DNA from: Candidatus Sulfotelmatobacter sp.
GTDB taxonomy: Bacteria; Acidobacteriota; Terriglobia; Terriglobales; Acidobacteriaceae
Assembly: GCA_017883385.1 (NCBI GenBank)
Contig: JADGNQ010000003.1
Location: 79,507 to 143,506, forward strand
Length of the DNA: 64,000 nucleotides
Direction: 5' to 3'
A program made the position numbers and the translations under genes. Under the pieces are notes generated by a model. It worked only from the letters and a program-made list of their open reading frames with translations, did no database searches and was not told the DNA's origin. Positions 42,756-51,714 of the stretch are shown one piece after another. Each line of letters opens with the position of its first letter. The stretch's first letter is position 1.

Positions 42756-44327
42756 TCACTGCGGCTTCACCGGAGGCTCATACGCCTGCTGCAGTCCCCG
42801 CTCCGCCGCCGCCTTGATCTCAGGTAGCTCCGCCCCCGTCGTCAACGCCGCGCGGTATTCCACCATCGCCGCCTCGCGCTCTTCCTTCAAGTCCAGAATC
42901 CTTCCCAGGTACACGTGCGACCACCCAATCACCTTGGGATCCTTGGCGGCCGAGATGGCCTTCTGGAAGTTCTCTCGCGCTCCGTCCATATTCTTGTTAG
43001 CCACCGCCACCTGGGCCAGAATGAACAGCGCGCGCCCTTGATCTCCAATCTTCTTGTCCAGGGCCTGTTGCGCCAGTTCCTGCGCTCCCTTGGCGTCGCC
43101 CGCTTTCAGCCGCTGCTCGGCTGTGAATAATATCCGCCGGTCTTCCATGCGCGACAGTTGCACCAACTCGGGCGCCGAGACGCTGGCATACTGCACTGCC
43201 GCTGCGGCTTTTTCCTCCGCCTTCACATCGATCTTGTCCAGGATGTCCCCGTAGGCGCTCCGCAAACCCGCGGGATCTTTTTCGAATAACACCAGCGCAC
43301 TGTAGAAATATCGCGTCAGGATGTAGCCCTGCTTCACCGCGTCGTCCACCGCCTGCATGCGCATCGCTTCCGCCGTCTGCTTATTCCCGCTGGTCCGGAT
43401 CTCGATCGCCCGCACCATGCACTCGGTCACCAGCAGCGACATGTCGGTCTTGAAGCTTTCCTCCAGCGGCGCGCGCTTCACCGACTGCAGCAGCGGCTCA
43501 ATCCGTTTGATGGAACTGAAGTGTTTTTCGCCCAGCGGATCCAGCAGGTAGTGCAGATAGGTATGGCGGATTTGCGCCATCTTCAGCGGTTCGCTCACAG
43601 CCGGGTCCGGCGAGGGGAATACCACCACGTAGTAGTCCGCACCGTAGTTGCGCGCGTTGGCCTGATTCGGATCCCCGAGAAAATCCAGATAAATCGTGAA
43701 CGTCCGCCCCAGAAATCCCCCCGACTGCATTCTCAGGTAGATATCGGTATCGAACACCATTTTCGCCAGCGGCATGTGATAGCGCTCCATCAGCGCCGCA
43801 TAGCTGCCCCGGTGCCGCTCCCAGATCGCGTGCAGCCCCGCCTTCTCGTAAAACCGCTCCAGCACCGCCCCAAACGCCGCAATCGGCGCCGCGTCCGGAG
43901 GCATTTCATCCTCTTTCACCTTGGGCAGAAAATGCGGAGGTCCCTGCAGGTACAGCGCCAGCGACACGTACTGCGACAGGTCATGCGCCGGATCTTTTCC
44001 CCGGTGCGCCACGTACCAGTCGCACATCGCGGTCATGGTCCCCTGCGCCTCTTCCGATTCCTTCAGGTTCTTCTGCACCTCGGCCCGGATGTTGAGCCGC
44101 TGCGCGTCCGACATGTTCAAGTCCACGTCGTACCCGCACGCATTCATCGCCGTGAGCACGGCGAATAAAGTCTCGCTGGTATCCAGCGTAATCGGATTGT
44201 TGTTGTCCGCCAGACACACCGGTGCCAGCAGCCCCACCACGGCCGCCACCACCAAACCTCGAAGCCCACAACCCAGCAAACGGCTCAGGAAGAAACGACT
44301 CAGGAATCCCTCCCGCACGATGGCCAC
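42756..44327 (-). CDS. Secreted TPR protein with zincin-like segment
   Basis: The 523-residue protein has a basic N-terminus and a hydrophobic segment (LLGCGLRGLVVAAVVGLLAPVCLA) consistent with a signal peptide. A central region (about 190-290) contains TFTIYLDFLGDPNQANARNYGADYYVVV and IRHTYLHYLLDPLGEKH, which resembles the HExxH helix of gluzincin peptidases but has Tyr/Leu in place of the catalytic Glu. The C-terminal 130 residues are TPR-like (AEQRLKAGDAKGAQELAQQAL, YLGRILDLKEEREAAMVEYRAAL). Start GTG 44327. It is 138 bases upstream of the other TPR gene on the same strand. I do not recognise a named family. Confidence 0.72.
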   Translation of the reverse strand: MAIVREGFLSRFFLSRLLGCGLRGLVVAAVVGLLAPVCLADNNNPITLDTSETLFAVLTAMNACGYDVDLNMSDAQRLNIRAEVQKNLKESEEAQGTMTAMCDWYVAHRGKDPAHDLSQYVSLALYLQGPPHFLPKVKEDEMPPDAAPIAAFGAVLERFYEKAGLHAIWERHRGSYAALMERYHMPLAKMVFDTDIYLRMQSGGFLGRTFTIYLDFLGDPNQANARNYGADYYVVVFPSPDPAVSEPLKMAQIRHTYLHYLLDPLGEKHFSSIKRIEPLLQSVKRAPLEESFKTDMSLLVTECMVRAIEIRTSGNKQTAEAMRMQAVDDAVKQGYILTRYFYSALVLFEKDPAGLRSAYGDILDKIDVKAEEKAAAAVQYASVSAPELVQLSRMEDRRILFTAEQRLKAGDAKGAQELAQQALDKKIGDQGRALFILAQVAVANKNMDGARENFQKAISAAKDPKVIGWSHVYLGRILDLKEEREAAMVEYRAALTTGAELPEIKAAAERGLQQAYEPPVKPQ

Positions 44328-44506
44328 CCGGCAGCCACCAAAAAGATAGGCGGAGAACCCATTCAGTTTAAGGGCTTAACAGCAGAGGGTCAAACCCGCA
44401 CTGGGGTGGAAGGAAGGGACGGCAAAACTGCCACACCTGGAGTGGGAGTGGGCGGGGTTGTGATATGTGCTGACAGCCGCAGGCAGTGAACGATGAATTT
44501 TGCAAA

Positions 44507-46201
44507 TTACCCAGATGGAGTCGGTGAAGTCGGCGGCGGACCGCCTTCCTGGGCACCTCCCAGAATGAGGCTCCTCAATGTGCCAGCGTTGGGGTAGCCC
44601 AGTTCTGCCAGTTGCTGGCAGATTTGCAGAAGATCGTTTCGTGCTTCTGGAAACTGCCGGAGGCCATCCACGATTTTCAGGAGTGGCTCAAAATAGTAGA
44701 GGGGTGCGATACGATTTTTTAGAAGGTAGAACACGAAGCGAGCCACCGCGCCCGGATGGCGAGTTAAGAGATCTGATTCAGACAATTCCTCGAATAAAAA
44801 GAAATGCTCCCTCTTTGGAACGGGACCCTTAGAAACATTCTCGGCTACCTCCGGGAAAGAGCCCTTGAAACAGACAGTCCAATCAACCATCGCCGATGCT
44901 TCGGAGACGGCGAGCAGCACAGGTATTCCCTCGATTCGATTTTGCCAGTAGTTCTTGATCCAGTTGTTCCATGCACTCTCGACAGCTGGTTCTTTCATGC
45001 CTTTCAGCATTTCACGAACACATGAAGCCCACATCACACGTTCTTCTTCCGCTACCGAAAGAAGAAATCTGTTAAGCCAACCCTCTTGAATGGGATTAAT
45101 GGAACTGTGACACGCGATCCCAGCGAGGTACTCACAGAACCTTTTGCGCTGCTCTTTCCCGAAGTCAGAGTGCATCCTCGGAAAGGCTTCCTCAAAACGT
45201 GGCATTAAGAATGAGAGCAAGTCCTCATTCCATCTGCCCCAACCAAGGTAGCCATGCCAAGCCTGGATTGCTCGTCGAGAGTCCTCTGAAAAACTAAACA
45301 ATGGAATAAGATTCTCCACCGCCCAGTCGCGCTCCAAAGTGAATAGAAAAAACAACTCCGCTGCAATCAATACTCGTCCAACTATTGCCGCGTCCGAGTG
45401 CCCATTCAAGACAGCGGCAAAGAGTTTCTTATGTTCAGCCGGAATTCCTACCCATGATTTACCTGCTTGCTCCCGCACCCTGGAAAGCATCTTTAGCCAG
45501 AACCTCACCAGTGTTCCAGCCGGACGGTTAATTGCGACAAGAGCCCAATCTTCTACTGACTCTGCCCGTCCTTCGTCATAAGCCACGCAAGAGAGCCAGA
45601 GTTTCTCGCTCACCTGAACCGAAAGCGAAAAACAGGCGATCGGTATTGCGTGCGACGGCTTGGCAATACCACCTTCCAGAAGTTGAGTGCCTTCATAGGT
45701 TACAGCGGAGATTATCTGGCTTGTATTGAGAAGAGTCGTGAGCGCCGCTGTCCACTGATCTTCTGTTAGATCAGCCCGCGCCCAGCCGTTTACGATCGCT
45801 TTCCAAAGATCAGACTCCCAGAATTCCCTTGCTTTTAGTGTTCGTGTGAGATCTAGGCTCCATTCGTATCGGCGCGCAACCGCCTCACTCACGCCACGGA
45901 GCAACCCCTCTCGGCTGGGGCCATCGAATTCGTCGCGTTTGGCAGCCGCGAGGTCTGCAAGCAGCTTTTCCGGTGTTGAAGAAAGGATTTCATCAGTTCC
46001 CAGTGGACTTACCGGACTGACAAATCCTCCCGGACCAACCCACCAATCCAGGTTCGGGTGCTCCCTTGGGCGAAAATCTGGATGTGCTTCGACGAACTCA
46101 TCCAGTCTCTTTTTCGTGATGAGGCAATCCGGGGCACTTTGTGCCAACCAATGCACGAGATTGTAGATTTCGTAATCCTTCAGTTCTACCTTCAAGCGCA
46201 T
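44507..46201 (-). CDS. C-terminal part of a split DUF4020-like protein
   Basis: This 564-residue frame begins MRLKVELKDYEIYNLVHWLAQSAPDCL and continues with REHPNLDWWVG and a long helical region with many Trp and Glu. It matches my memory of the C-terminal half of large DUF4020 proteins, which are usually joined to an N-terminal SIR2-type domain in defence contexts. The upstream frame (46098-47399) ends within the first 100 bases of this one. A one-base shift near 46205 (CTAAAAGG) would join them. It could be a pseudogene half, a sequencing error or, less likely, a programmed frameshift. Confidence 0.6.
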   Translation of the reverse strand: MRLKVELKDYEIYNLVHWLAQSAPDCLITKKRLDEFVEAHPDFRPREHPNLDWWVGPGGFVSPVSPLGTDEILSSTPEKLLADLAAAKRDEFDGPSREGLLRGVSEAVARRYEWSLDLTRTLKAREFWESDLWKAIVNGWARADLTEDQWTAALTTLLNTSQIISAVTYEGTQLLEGGIAKPSHAIPIACFSLSVQVSEKLWLSCVAYDEGRAESVEDWALVAINRPAGTLVRFWLKMLSRVREQAGKSWVGIPAEHKKLFAAVLNGHSDAAIVGRVLIAAELFFLFTLERDWAVENLIPLFSFSEDSRRAIQAWHGYLGWGRWNEDLLSFLMPRFEEAFPRMHSDFGKEQRKRFCEYLAGIACHSSINPIQEGWLNRFLLSVAEEERVMWASCVREMLKGMKEPAVESAWNNWIKNYWQNRIEGIPVLLAVSEASAMVDWTVCFKGSFPEVAENVSKGPVPKREHFFLFEELSESDLLTRHPGAVARFVFYLLKNRIAPLYYFEPLLKIVDGLRQFPEARNDLLQICQQLAELGYPNAGTLRSLILGGAQEGGPPPTSPTPSG

Positions 46202-47399
46202 CTGATCCTTTTAGGGCCCGTTCCAAAATCTTTGCCCGTGCACTCTCCGATGCTTCAGCGTAGTCTTTCTGAAGGACAAGAAAGACTTCGGGTTTGTAGC
46301 CGTAAACGTGGAGCAAATCGTTCGCAAGAAGCCACTCCATCTTTCGATCCGAATCCCAGTGTGCACTCTCCGCAACTCCGAAGACGGCAAGCCGTTTGAG
46401 CATGCGGCATCCCGAGGCAAACCATAAGTCCATGAAAAAGTCGGCTCTCGTTGGGCGATGAGCAATAGTCCATCGCAGCGCATCGCGGGTTATATCGATC
46501 AGTAGCCCAACCGCATCATCGAGGCTGCCTCGTCCGGCGAACCCGATCTCCTGTCGAAGTCCGCTTAGTGGATCCCAAGTGGGATGGTCTTTTCCGAAAC
46601 TACGCAGCAACATATATGCGCGCTGAATGTGTGAGGTCGCCACCAGCAGCAACTTGTCCGCCAGAGGCTCTAAATTCGGCTGCAGGAGCGTTGCCCACGC
46701 GTGACGGAGCCAATAATCGCTGCCTTCAGCGGTGAGCTCAATGTCCACGCCTTCCGGGTCCTCGCTGGTTGCCAGTATTTCCTTCGTGAGCCGGACGCGA
46801 GGCCGCGTCAGGTGTTCGAACAGCAACAATATAGATGCCTCGTCCTGTGGAAATTCGCAGGCACATAACCTGTATTCGAGAAGGTCATTGCGTCGATATG
46901 GGGGCTGAGAGGCTGTAAGTAGCGGTATCCACTGAGCTGCGACTTCATGGGCAGGTTTCAACTGATGAAACGAGAGGGCGATCTGGTACCAAAGTGGCGA
47001 ACCGATGATCCCTCCCTGTCGTCGTAAGACGGCCAGCGCGTCACCCGGATGCTTGCACGCGAAATCCTGCGCGAACCATAGCCCAAACATTTGATCGATC
47101 TCGCCGAATGTGGAAGCATGTTTGAATAGATTGGCCAGTAGTCCCTTGCTTTCCGCCCAACGAAGCCAATCGGGCGTCTTGGCGTGGCGAGTAAAGAACT
47201 GAGCAAGGTGGATTTCTTTACACACGCGTTCGAGGAGATAATCCAACTCTTCCGGATCCAGTGTCACTGGCCGCTCGACAATCGCCATGACCTTCTCTTC
47301 ATGATCGAGCGCAGGCGTCCAGATGAGGTTCACCCAGCCTTGCAATGCTGGAGCTAGAGCTGCATGCTTCTGCTCGCCTGGCCGAGCAGGGTGAGTCAT
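46098..47399 (-). CDS. N-terminal part of a split, truncated DUF4020-like protein
   Basis: The frame can start at ATG 47399 (MTHPARPGEQ) or further up at 47528. Recognisable DUF4020-type sequence begins at LAPALQGWVNLIWTPALDHEEKVMAIVERPVTLDPEEL and runs through GLWFAQDFACKHPGDALAVLR and KILERALKG, then goes out of frame. The N-terminal enzymatic (SIR2-like) domain expected in full-length relatives is absent; the region upstream is occupied by the divergent HNH-like gene. So the gene is truncated at its 5' end and also frameshifted at 46205. Family assignment is from memory of the pattern and needs a profile search. Confidence 0.55.
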   Translation of the reverse strand: MTHPARPGEQKHAALAPALQGWVNLIWTPALDHEEKVMAIVERPVTLDPEELDYLLERVCKEIHLAQFFTRHAKTPDWLRWAESKGLLANLFKHASTFGEIDQMFGLWFAQDFACKHPGDALAVLRRQGGIIGSPLWYQIALSFHQLKPAHEVAAQWIPLLTASQPPYRRNDLLEYRLCACEFPQDEASILLLFEHLTRPRVRLTKEILATSEDPEGVDIELTAEGSDYWLRHAWATLLQPNLEPLADKLLLVATSHIQRAYMLLRSFGKDHPTWDPLSGLRQEIGFAGRGSLDDAVGLLIDITRDALRWTIAHRPTRADFFMDLWFASGCRMLKRLAVFGVAESAHWDSDRKMEWLLANDLLHVYGYKPEVFLVLQKDYAEASESARAKILERALKGSDALEGRTEGLRNLQSRALVGTKCPGLPHHEKETG

Positions 47400-47430
47400 T
47401 CGACCAACTCTATTCCTCGTTGGTGGCCTG

Positions 47431-47793
47431 ATGACCAACGGGTGCAATCTGCGACTTTCCGGGCAGAAGCCCACGGGGCCCGTTCGGCTTGCTGCCGGTC
47501 GGGCTTCAGGAAAGTTGCGTTGCGCCATTTGTGACAGTACCGACCATGTCGAGAAACACCACGTCGGAGGAAGAAATCATGTGGTCTGGTTTACGGTTCC
47601 GCTCTGCCGCGATCACCACGTAAGACTGACGCGGTACATCGAAGGAGCTGGCATTGACATGCGTTACACGGCAGATCGGCTTACGCGTATTCGTCGAGCA
47701 AGACAAGCCGTCTGCATGCTCCTGTGGTTCTTGGACATGCAAGAAGAAGAGTTTGCGTTGCAAAACAAAAAGAAAAGGAGTCTCACAATATGA
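47431..47793 (+). CDS. HNH-like zinc-binding protein
   Basis: The 120-residue protein carries a treble-clef pattern: CAICDSTDHVEKHHVGG followed by VPLCRDHHVRL, giving two CxxC/CxxH-like metal ligand pairs and the double His of an HNH nuclease. The C-terminus (ARQAVCMLLWFLDMQEEEF) is helical. It may be a small nuclease or a nucleic-acid-binding protein. The stop overlaps the next start as ATGA (47790-47793), so it is translationally coupled to the exonuclease-like gene. It is divergent from the broken DUF4020 gene. The ATG 47431 has a weak binding site. Confidence 0.65.
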   Translation: MTNGCNLRLSGQKPTGPVRLAAGRASGKLRCAICDSTDHVEKHHVGGRNHVVWFTVPLCRDHHVRLTRYIEGAGIDMRYTADRLTRIRRARQAVCMLLWFLDMQEEEFALQNKKKRSLTI

Positions 47794-48362
47794 CCACTCA
47801 AGGCATTTTTCTTCGCGCACACACCGTTACCGCTTCTCGAAGTGAACGGAAAAACAGGAGGCGGAAACTTTCGACTTGGCCTGAACAAGTGCTCGTCTTC
47901 GACACGGAGACCACAACGGACACAGAACAAGACTTGCTCTTCGGTGTGTACCGGCTGTGCGAGCTCAAAGGAGACGAGTACTACTGCTCAGAAGAAGGCA
48001 TGTTCTATGCCGACGATCTTGACGCAGATCAGCTCGAAGCCCTGAAGAACTACGCTCGCTCGGAAATTGCAGGCAGTGAGATAAACGCGTTCCCGCCTAA
48101 ATTGAAGTTGGCGCTCTACTCACGCTCGATTTTCTTGAAGAAAGTGTTCTGGAAAACCAAGTCGCAGCTAATACAGATCTCGGCGGGGCAGGAATTCCCG
48201 CGAAGGCGCTCCCTCGGGATGGGTACCATGGAGTTGGAGATCGAGGACCTGAATGCAAATGGTGCAAGCACAGGCGGGGAATGCGCCCCCTGTTCACCTC
48301 CGGACACTCCCCGCCAATTCCGGACACCGCGCCCCGCCTATCCACCAATCTCCCCCAGCTAA
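47790..48362 (+). CDS. Truncated DEDD-exonuclease-like protein
   Basis: AGGAG precedes the ATG at 47790. Residues 1-125 contain EQVLVFDTETTTDTEQDLLFG, the first DEDD exonuclease motif (Asp and Glu of FDTE), followed by VYRLCELKGDEYYC, EEGMFYADDLDADQ and SRSIFLKKVFWKTK. In relatives I recall, this is followed by a GFNLPFDLSRLA-like second motif and hundreds more residues. Here, after about residue 128, the sequence turns into Arg/Pro/Ser-rich low-complexity text (PRRRSLGMG...PPISPS) and stops, so the gene is cut short. It likely comes from a deleted or rearranged defence or repair gene. Confidence 0.6.
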   Translation: MTTQGIFLRAHTVTASRSERKNRRRKLSTWPEQVLVFDTETTTDTEQDLLFGVYRLCELKGDEYYCSEEGMFYADDLDADQLEALKNYARSEIAGSEINAFPPKLKLALYSRSIFLKKVFWKTKSQLIQISAGQEFPRRRSLGMGTMELEIEDLNANGASTGGECAPCSPPDTPRQFRTPRPAYPPISPS

Positions 48363-48443
48363 CTGCCGCCCCGTCAACCACATGCTCCCGTCGTCTTCTG
48401 GCACCCAAAGTGCATTTCGTCCTCAGGCACCTGCGCCCACCCC

Positions 48444-50906
48444 ATGCTGACCAACGACCTCCGCTTCGCATTGCGACAACTGCAGAAGAACCCCGGCTTT
48501 CTCCTCGCGGTCACTCTCACGCTAGCGCTGGGAGTCGGTGTCAACACGGCGGTCTTCAGCCTGGTCAACGGATTCCTCCTGCGGCCCCTGCCGTATCCCG
48601 ACCCTGACCGCATCGCCGTCCTTCTCCTCCATCAGGAGGGCATCTCCAAGTCAGGCCAGTTCGTGCAGGAAGACGACCCGAGTCAGGACGGCGAAACTTG
48701 GGAAATAGTTCGCGACGGTGTGCCCGCGGTCCAAGCCGCTTCCTTCGGAGGCACCAGCGGTGTCAATCTGCAAGCTGGTTCCGCAGCGGGCTCGAGCGTT
48801 CGCTTTGTCCAGGACATGCGCGTTTCCGCGCACTACTTCGATGTCCTCGGCATCCAGCCTTTCCTCGGCCGCGGCTTCACCGACGAAGAAGACCGCCCTC
48901 ACGGACCGAGTGCCGTGATCCTGAGTTACGCTCTCTTCCAGTCCTCTTTTCAGTCCGACCCCCAGGTGCTCGGCAAGCCGGTTATCCTCAAAGGCGAGCC
49001 CTACACGGTCGTCGGAGTTCTCCCCCGCCAAGCGCAACCCACCGGTGTTGCCGACCTCTGGACGCCCCTGCAACCACACGAGAGCGGAGAATGCGGAGGC
49101 AACAACTGCGAGATCCTCATGCGCCTGCGTCCAGGAGCATCATGGCAGCAGGTCTCCGCCCAACTCGCTCACCTGCACAAGCCCAGCTTTGACGAAACGG
49201 TCCGCAACAAAGGCCGCGCCTGGTTCTACGCCTCGCCCCTCGCCCGCAATCTCGACAATGGCATGCGCAAACCGGTTCTGGGACTCATGCTGGCCGTCGG
49301 CTTCATTCTGCTCATTGCCTGCGCCAATCTTGCCGGTCTCACGCTGGTTCGCATCGTGCGCCGCACTCCAGAGATCGCCACCCGCCTTGCTCTAGGAGCC
49401 AGCCGCTGGGACATCCTCCGCCAACTCTGGCTGGAAAATGTTGTCCTGGCGTTCGTCGGTGCCGCCATTGGACTGGCCCTCGCACGCGTCATCCTCTCAT
49501 CGTTGCCCGGATTCCTGCCCGACTACATGCTCCCGCTCGGCGGCGTTGCCGTCGATCTTCGCGTGCTAGCTTTCACTTTCGCCGCCGCACTTCTTACCAG
49601 CCTGCTCTTCGGCGCGTTGCCCGCACTTCAAACCCGCCGCGTCGATCTCCGCTCCTCCATCGCGGCAGGCAGCCAGTCCGTGGCACGAGGCTCCAGTCGC
49701 CTGCGTCAACTGCTGATCGCCGGAGAAGTCGCACTCACCCTCGTCCTTGTGGCGGGCGCCGGTCTTGTGATCCGCAGCCTCGTCTACCTGGAGACTCTCC
49801 CGCCCGGCTTCGACGCCACCAACGTCATGACCGCCAAGCTCTCACTCGACGATGCCCATTACCGCGAGCCCACTGCGTTTCACAACCTCCTCGCCCGCAC
49901 TGTAGCCGCCATGCACCAGATCCCCGGTGTCGAAAACGTGGCCGTCGGCCTAAGCGTCCCCTACGAACGCGGTCTCAACGATGGCGTCAAAGCGGTGGAC
50001 GGCAAACGTGCTGGCAAGGATTGGGGCGCGAGCACCGCCTACGTTACTCCCGAATACTTCCAGTCGCTGCGAATCCCCATCCTCGCTGGCCGCGCCACTT
50101 CCGAAAGCGACTCGCCAACTTCCGAGCCGGTCGTCGTTGTCAACGTCGACTTCGCCCATGAATTCTTTGACGAGCCGAATCCCATCGGTCGCCACATTCA
50201 AAGCTCGAACGAAAGTTCGAAACGCATTTACACCATCGTCGGCGTCGTTGCCAATGTCGCTAAGCGCCCCGGCATGAGCGGTGATGCACCCATAGCCACC
50301 GAGCCCGTCTTCTATCTCCCGGCCACTCAAATGGATCAAGGACTGGTCAATGTCGCGCACATCTGGTTCCAGCCCAACTGGATCGTGCGTACCGCCGGAC
50401 CGCTGCAGGGCCTGACCGCGGCGATGCAAACGGCCCTTACCCAGGTCGATCCCAACCTGCCCTTCTCCGGCTTCCACTCGATGCAAGACCTCCTCGCCGG
50501 CGAACTCGCGTATCAGCGCGTTGAAGTGGCTCTCCTCGCCGTGCTGGCGGCTTTGGCGCTTCTGCTTTCCGCCGTCGGAGTTTACGGTTTGGTTTCGAAC
50601 CTGGTCGCGCAGCGCACTCGCGAAATTGGCATCCGCATGGCTCTCGGCTCATCCGCTCGCCAAGCCATGTTCGATGTAGGCTCAACAGGACTCGTGGCCG
50701 CGGCCTTCGGCGTCGTCGCGGGGCTAGCGCTCTCCTTCGCAGTTCTGCGCGTCCTGCAGAGTGAGCTCTACGGTGTCCGCGACTATGATCCGCTGACGCT
50801 CACCGTCGTTCCCCTGATCCTGGCTGTCATTGCGACGGTAGCCAGTTTCCTCCCCACGATGCGGATCACCAGCATCGATCCCTCAAAGACTCTTCGCATG
50901 GAATGA
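48444..50906 (+). CDS. ADOP-type ABC permease (MacB/FtsX family)
   Basis: This 820-residue membrane protein duplicates the MacB_PCD-FtsX module, as in the 'acidobacterial duplicated orphan permeases'. Unit 1: helix at 20-42 (FLLAVTLTLALGVGVNTAVFSLVNGFLLRPLPYPDP), a periplasmic MacB-core domain, then three helices (GLMLAVGFILLIACANLAGLTLVRI, LWLENVVLAFVGAAIGLALARVI, LRVLAFTFAAALLTSLLFGALPAL). Unit 2: helix LLIAGEVALTLVLVAGAGLVI, second periplasmic domain, and final helices (LLAVLAALALLLSAVGVYGLVSNLVAQRTREIGIRMALG). No ATPase gene is near. Function is unknown; efflux or lipoprotein/peptide handling is inferred. Confidence 0.92.
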   Translation: MLTNDLRFALRQLQKNPGFLLAVTLTLALGVGVNTAVFSLVNGFLLRPLPYPDPDRIAVLLLHQEGISKSGQFVQEDDPSQDGETWEIVRDGVPAVQAASFGGTSGVNLQAGSAAGSSVRFVQDMRVSAHYFDVLGIQPFLGRGFTDEEDRPHGPSAVILSYALFQSSFQSDPQVLGKPVILKGEPYTVVGVLPRQAQPTGVADLWTPLQPHESGECGGNNCEILMRLRPGASWQQVSAQLAHLHKPSFDETVRNKGRAWFYASPLARNLDNGMRKPVLGLMLAVGFILLIACANLAGLTLVRIVRRTPEIATRLALGASRWDILRQLWLENVVLAFVGAAIGLALARVILSSLPGFLPDYMLPLGGVAVDLRVLAFTFAAALLTSLLFGALPALQTRRVDLRSSIAAGSQSVARGSSRLRQLLIAGEVALTLVLVAGAGLVIRSLVYLETLPPGFDATNVMTAKLSLDDAHYREPTAFHNLLARTVAAMHQIPGVENVAVGLSVPYERGLNDGVKAVDGKRAGKDWGASTAYVTPEYFQSLRIPILAGRATSESDSPTSEPVVVVNVDFAHEFFDEPNPIGRHIQSSNESSKRIYTIVGVVANVAKRPGMSGDAPIATEPVFYLPATQMDQGLVNVAHIWFQPNWIVRTAGPLQGLTAAMQTALTQVDPNLPFSGFHSMQDLLAGELAYQRVEVALLAVLAALALLLSAVGVYGLVSNLVAQRTREIGIRMALGSSARQAMFDVGSTGLVAAAFGVVAGLALSFAVLRVLQSELYGVRDYDPLTLTVVPLILAVIATVASFLPTMRITSIDPSKTLRME

Positions 50907-50924
50907 ACGGAAGATGGGCGAGCG

Positions 50925-50962
50925 GGTGCCCCATTTCTCGCGTCTTTTGCGAGAAGTGGGCC
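50925..50962. repeat. GGGTGCCCCATTTCTCGCG hairpin repeat
   Basis: GGTGCCCCATTTCTCGC pairs with GCGAGAAGTGGGCC across a short TCTTTT loop. It lies 19 bases after the ADOP permease and may serve as its terminator or 3' stabiliser. Confidence 0.65.
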
Positions 50963-51121
50963 GCTTCGCAGAAGCGGATTTCAACGCCCGAAAGAAGCTC
51001 TCGGAGATAGCTGGCACCCCGATCTGTAACGTTTGGCTCCCGACATTCACTACTCACCGTGCGGTGTCGTGCGGGATGGAACCTTCGCAAGGGAACTACT
51101 CCGCCACGGGGAGGTCGAAAC

Positions 51122-51523
51122 ATGTTCGCTCGCAAGGTGGCAGTGCGCCTGAAACCGAACTCGCTCCCGCAATTCACCAATCTCGTGGACGGCCAAATCC
51201 TTCCCTGGCTGCGGAAGCAGGAAGGTTTCCTGGATATGATCACGCTCGCTGTCCCCGACGGCAGTGAAGTTGCAACCATCAGCTTTTGGGATCACGAAGG
51301 AAACGCGCAGGCGTTTAACTCAAACGGTTATCCCGAAGCGCTGAAGCTGCTGGAGAAACTCCTGGATGGGATTCCGTACGTGAAGGCATTCAACGTCGTC
51401 AGTTCGACCCTGCACAAGGTCGCCCCCGCGCGGGCCACCGCAGCAAAGAATCCGAATACAGGAAATACAGCCGACGAGACAGGCCCACTCTTTGCTTATC
51501 GTGCGTCTGAACCCAGCGCCTGA
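51122..51523 (+). CDS. Antibiotic biosynthesis monooxygenase (ABM)-like protein
   Basis: The 133-residue protein has a dimeric alpha-beta-barrel (ferredoxin-like) pattern in residues 1-95: RKVAVRLKPNSLPQFTNLVDGQILPWLRKQEGFLDMITLAV and EVATISFWDHEGNAQAFNSNGYPEALKLLEKLL. The C-terminal 40 residues look disordered (KNPNTGNTADETG). The ABM fold includes small oxygenases and stress-response proteins of unclear role. GGGGAGG lies 6 bases before the ATG at 51122, which is preferred over an upstream in-frame ATG. Confidence 0.78.
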   Translation: MFARKVAVRLKPNSLPQFTNLVDGQILPWLRKQEGFLDMITLAVPDGSEVATISFWDHEGNAQAFNSNGYPEALKLLEKLLDGIPYVKAFNVVSSTLHKVAPARATAAKNPNTGNTADETGPLFAYRASEPSA

Positions 51524-51548
51524 AAACGTGGGCGGGATTCCATCCAAC

Positions 51549-51588
51549 GGGTGCCCCATTTCTCGCGTTCTTTGCGAGAAGTGGGGCC
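51549..51588. repeat. GGGTGCCCCATTTCTCGCG hairpin repeat
   Basis: GGGTGCCCCATTTCTCGCGTTCTTTGCGAGAAGTGGGGCC forms a 17-bp-class stem. It lies after the ABM-like gene. Confidence 0.7.
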
Positions 51589-51669
51589 TTAGCAGATTCC
51601 TGCAGATTGAAGATGAACCTGGGAACTAGACGCTTAGGAGCAAGAAGCTGAAAGCTGAAAGCCTCTATT

Positions 51670-51714
51670 AAGAGCTTAAGAGCTTAAGAGCTAAGAGCTA
51701 AGAGCTAAGAGCTA
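51670..51714. repeat. Short tandem AAGAGCT(T) repeats
   Basis: There are two 8-base AAGAGCTT units followed by four 7-base AAGAGCT units, ending at the 3' end of the anti-sigma gene. Related AGCTCATAGCTCATAGCTC lies at 42735-42753. Confidence 0.75.

Noticed and set aside
51670..51714. Possible CRISPR-like array
   Set aside because: The units are 7-8 base simple tandem repeats without spacers.
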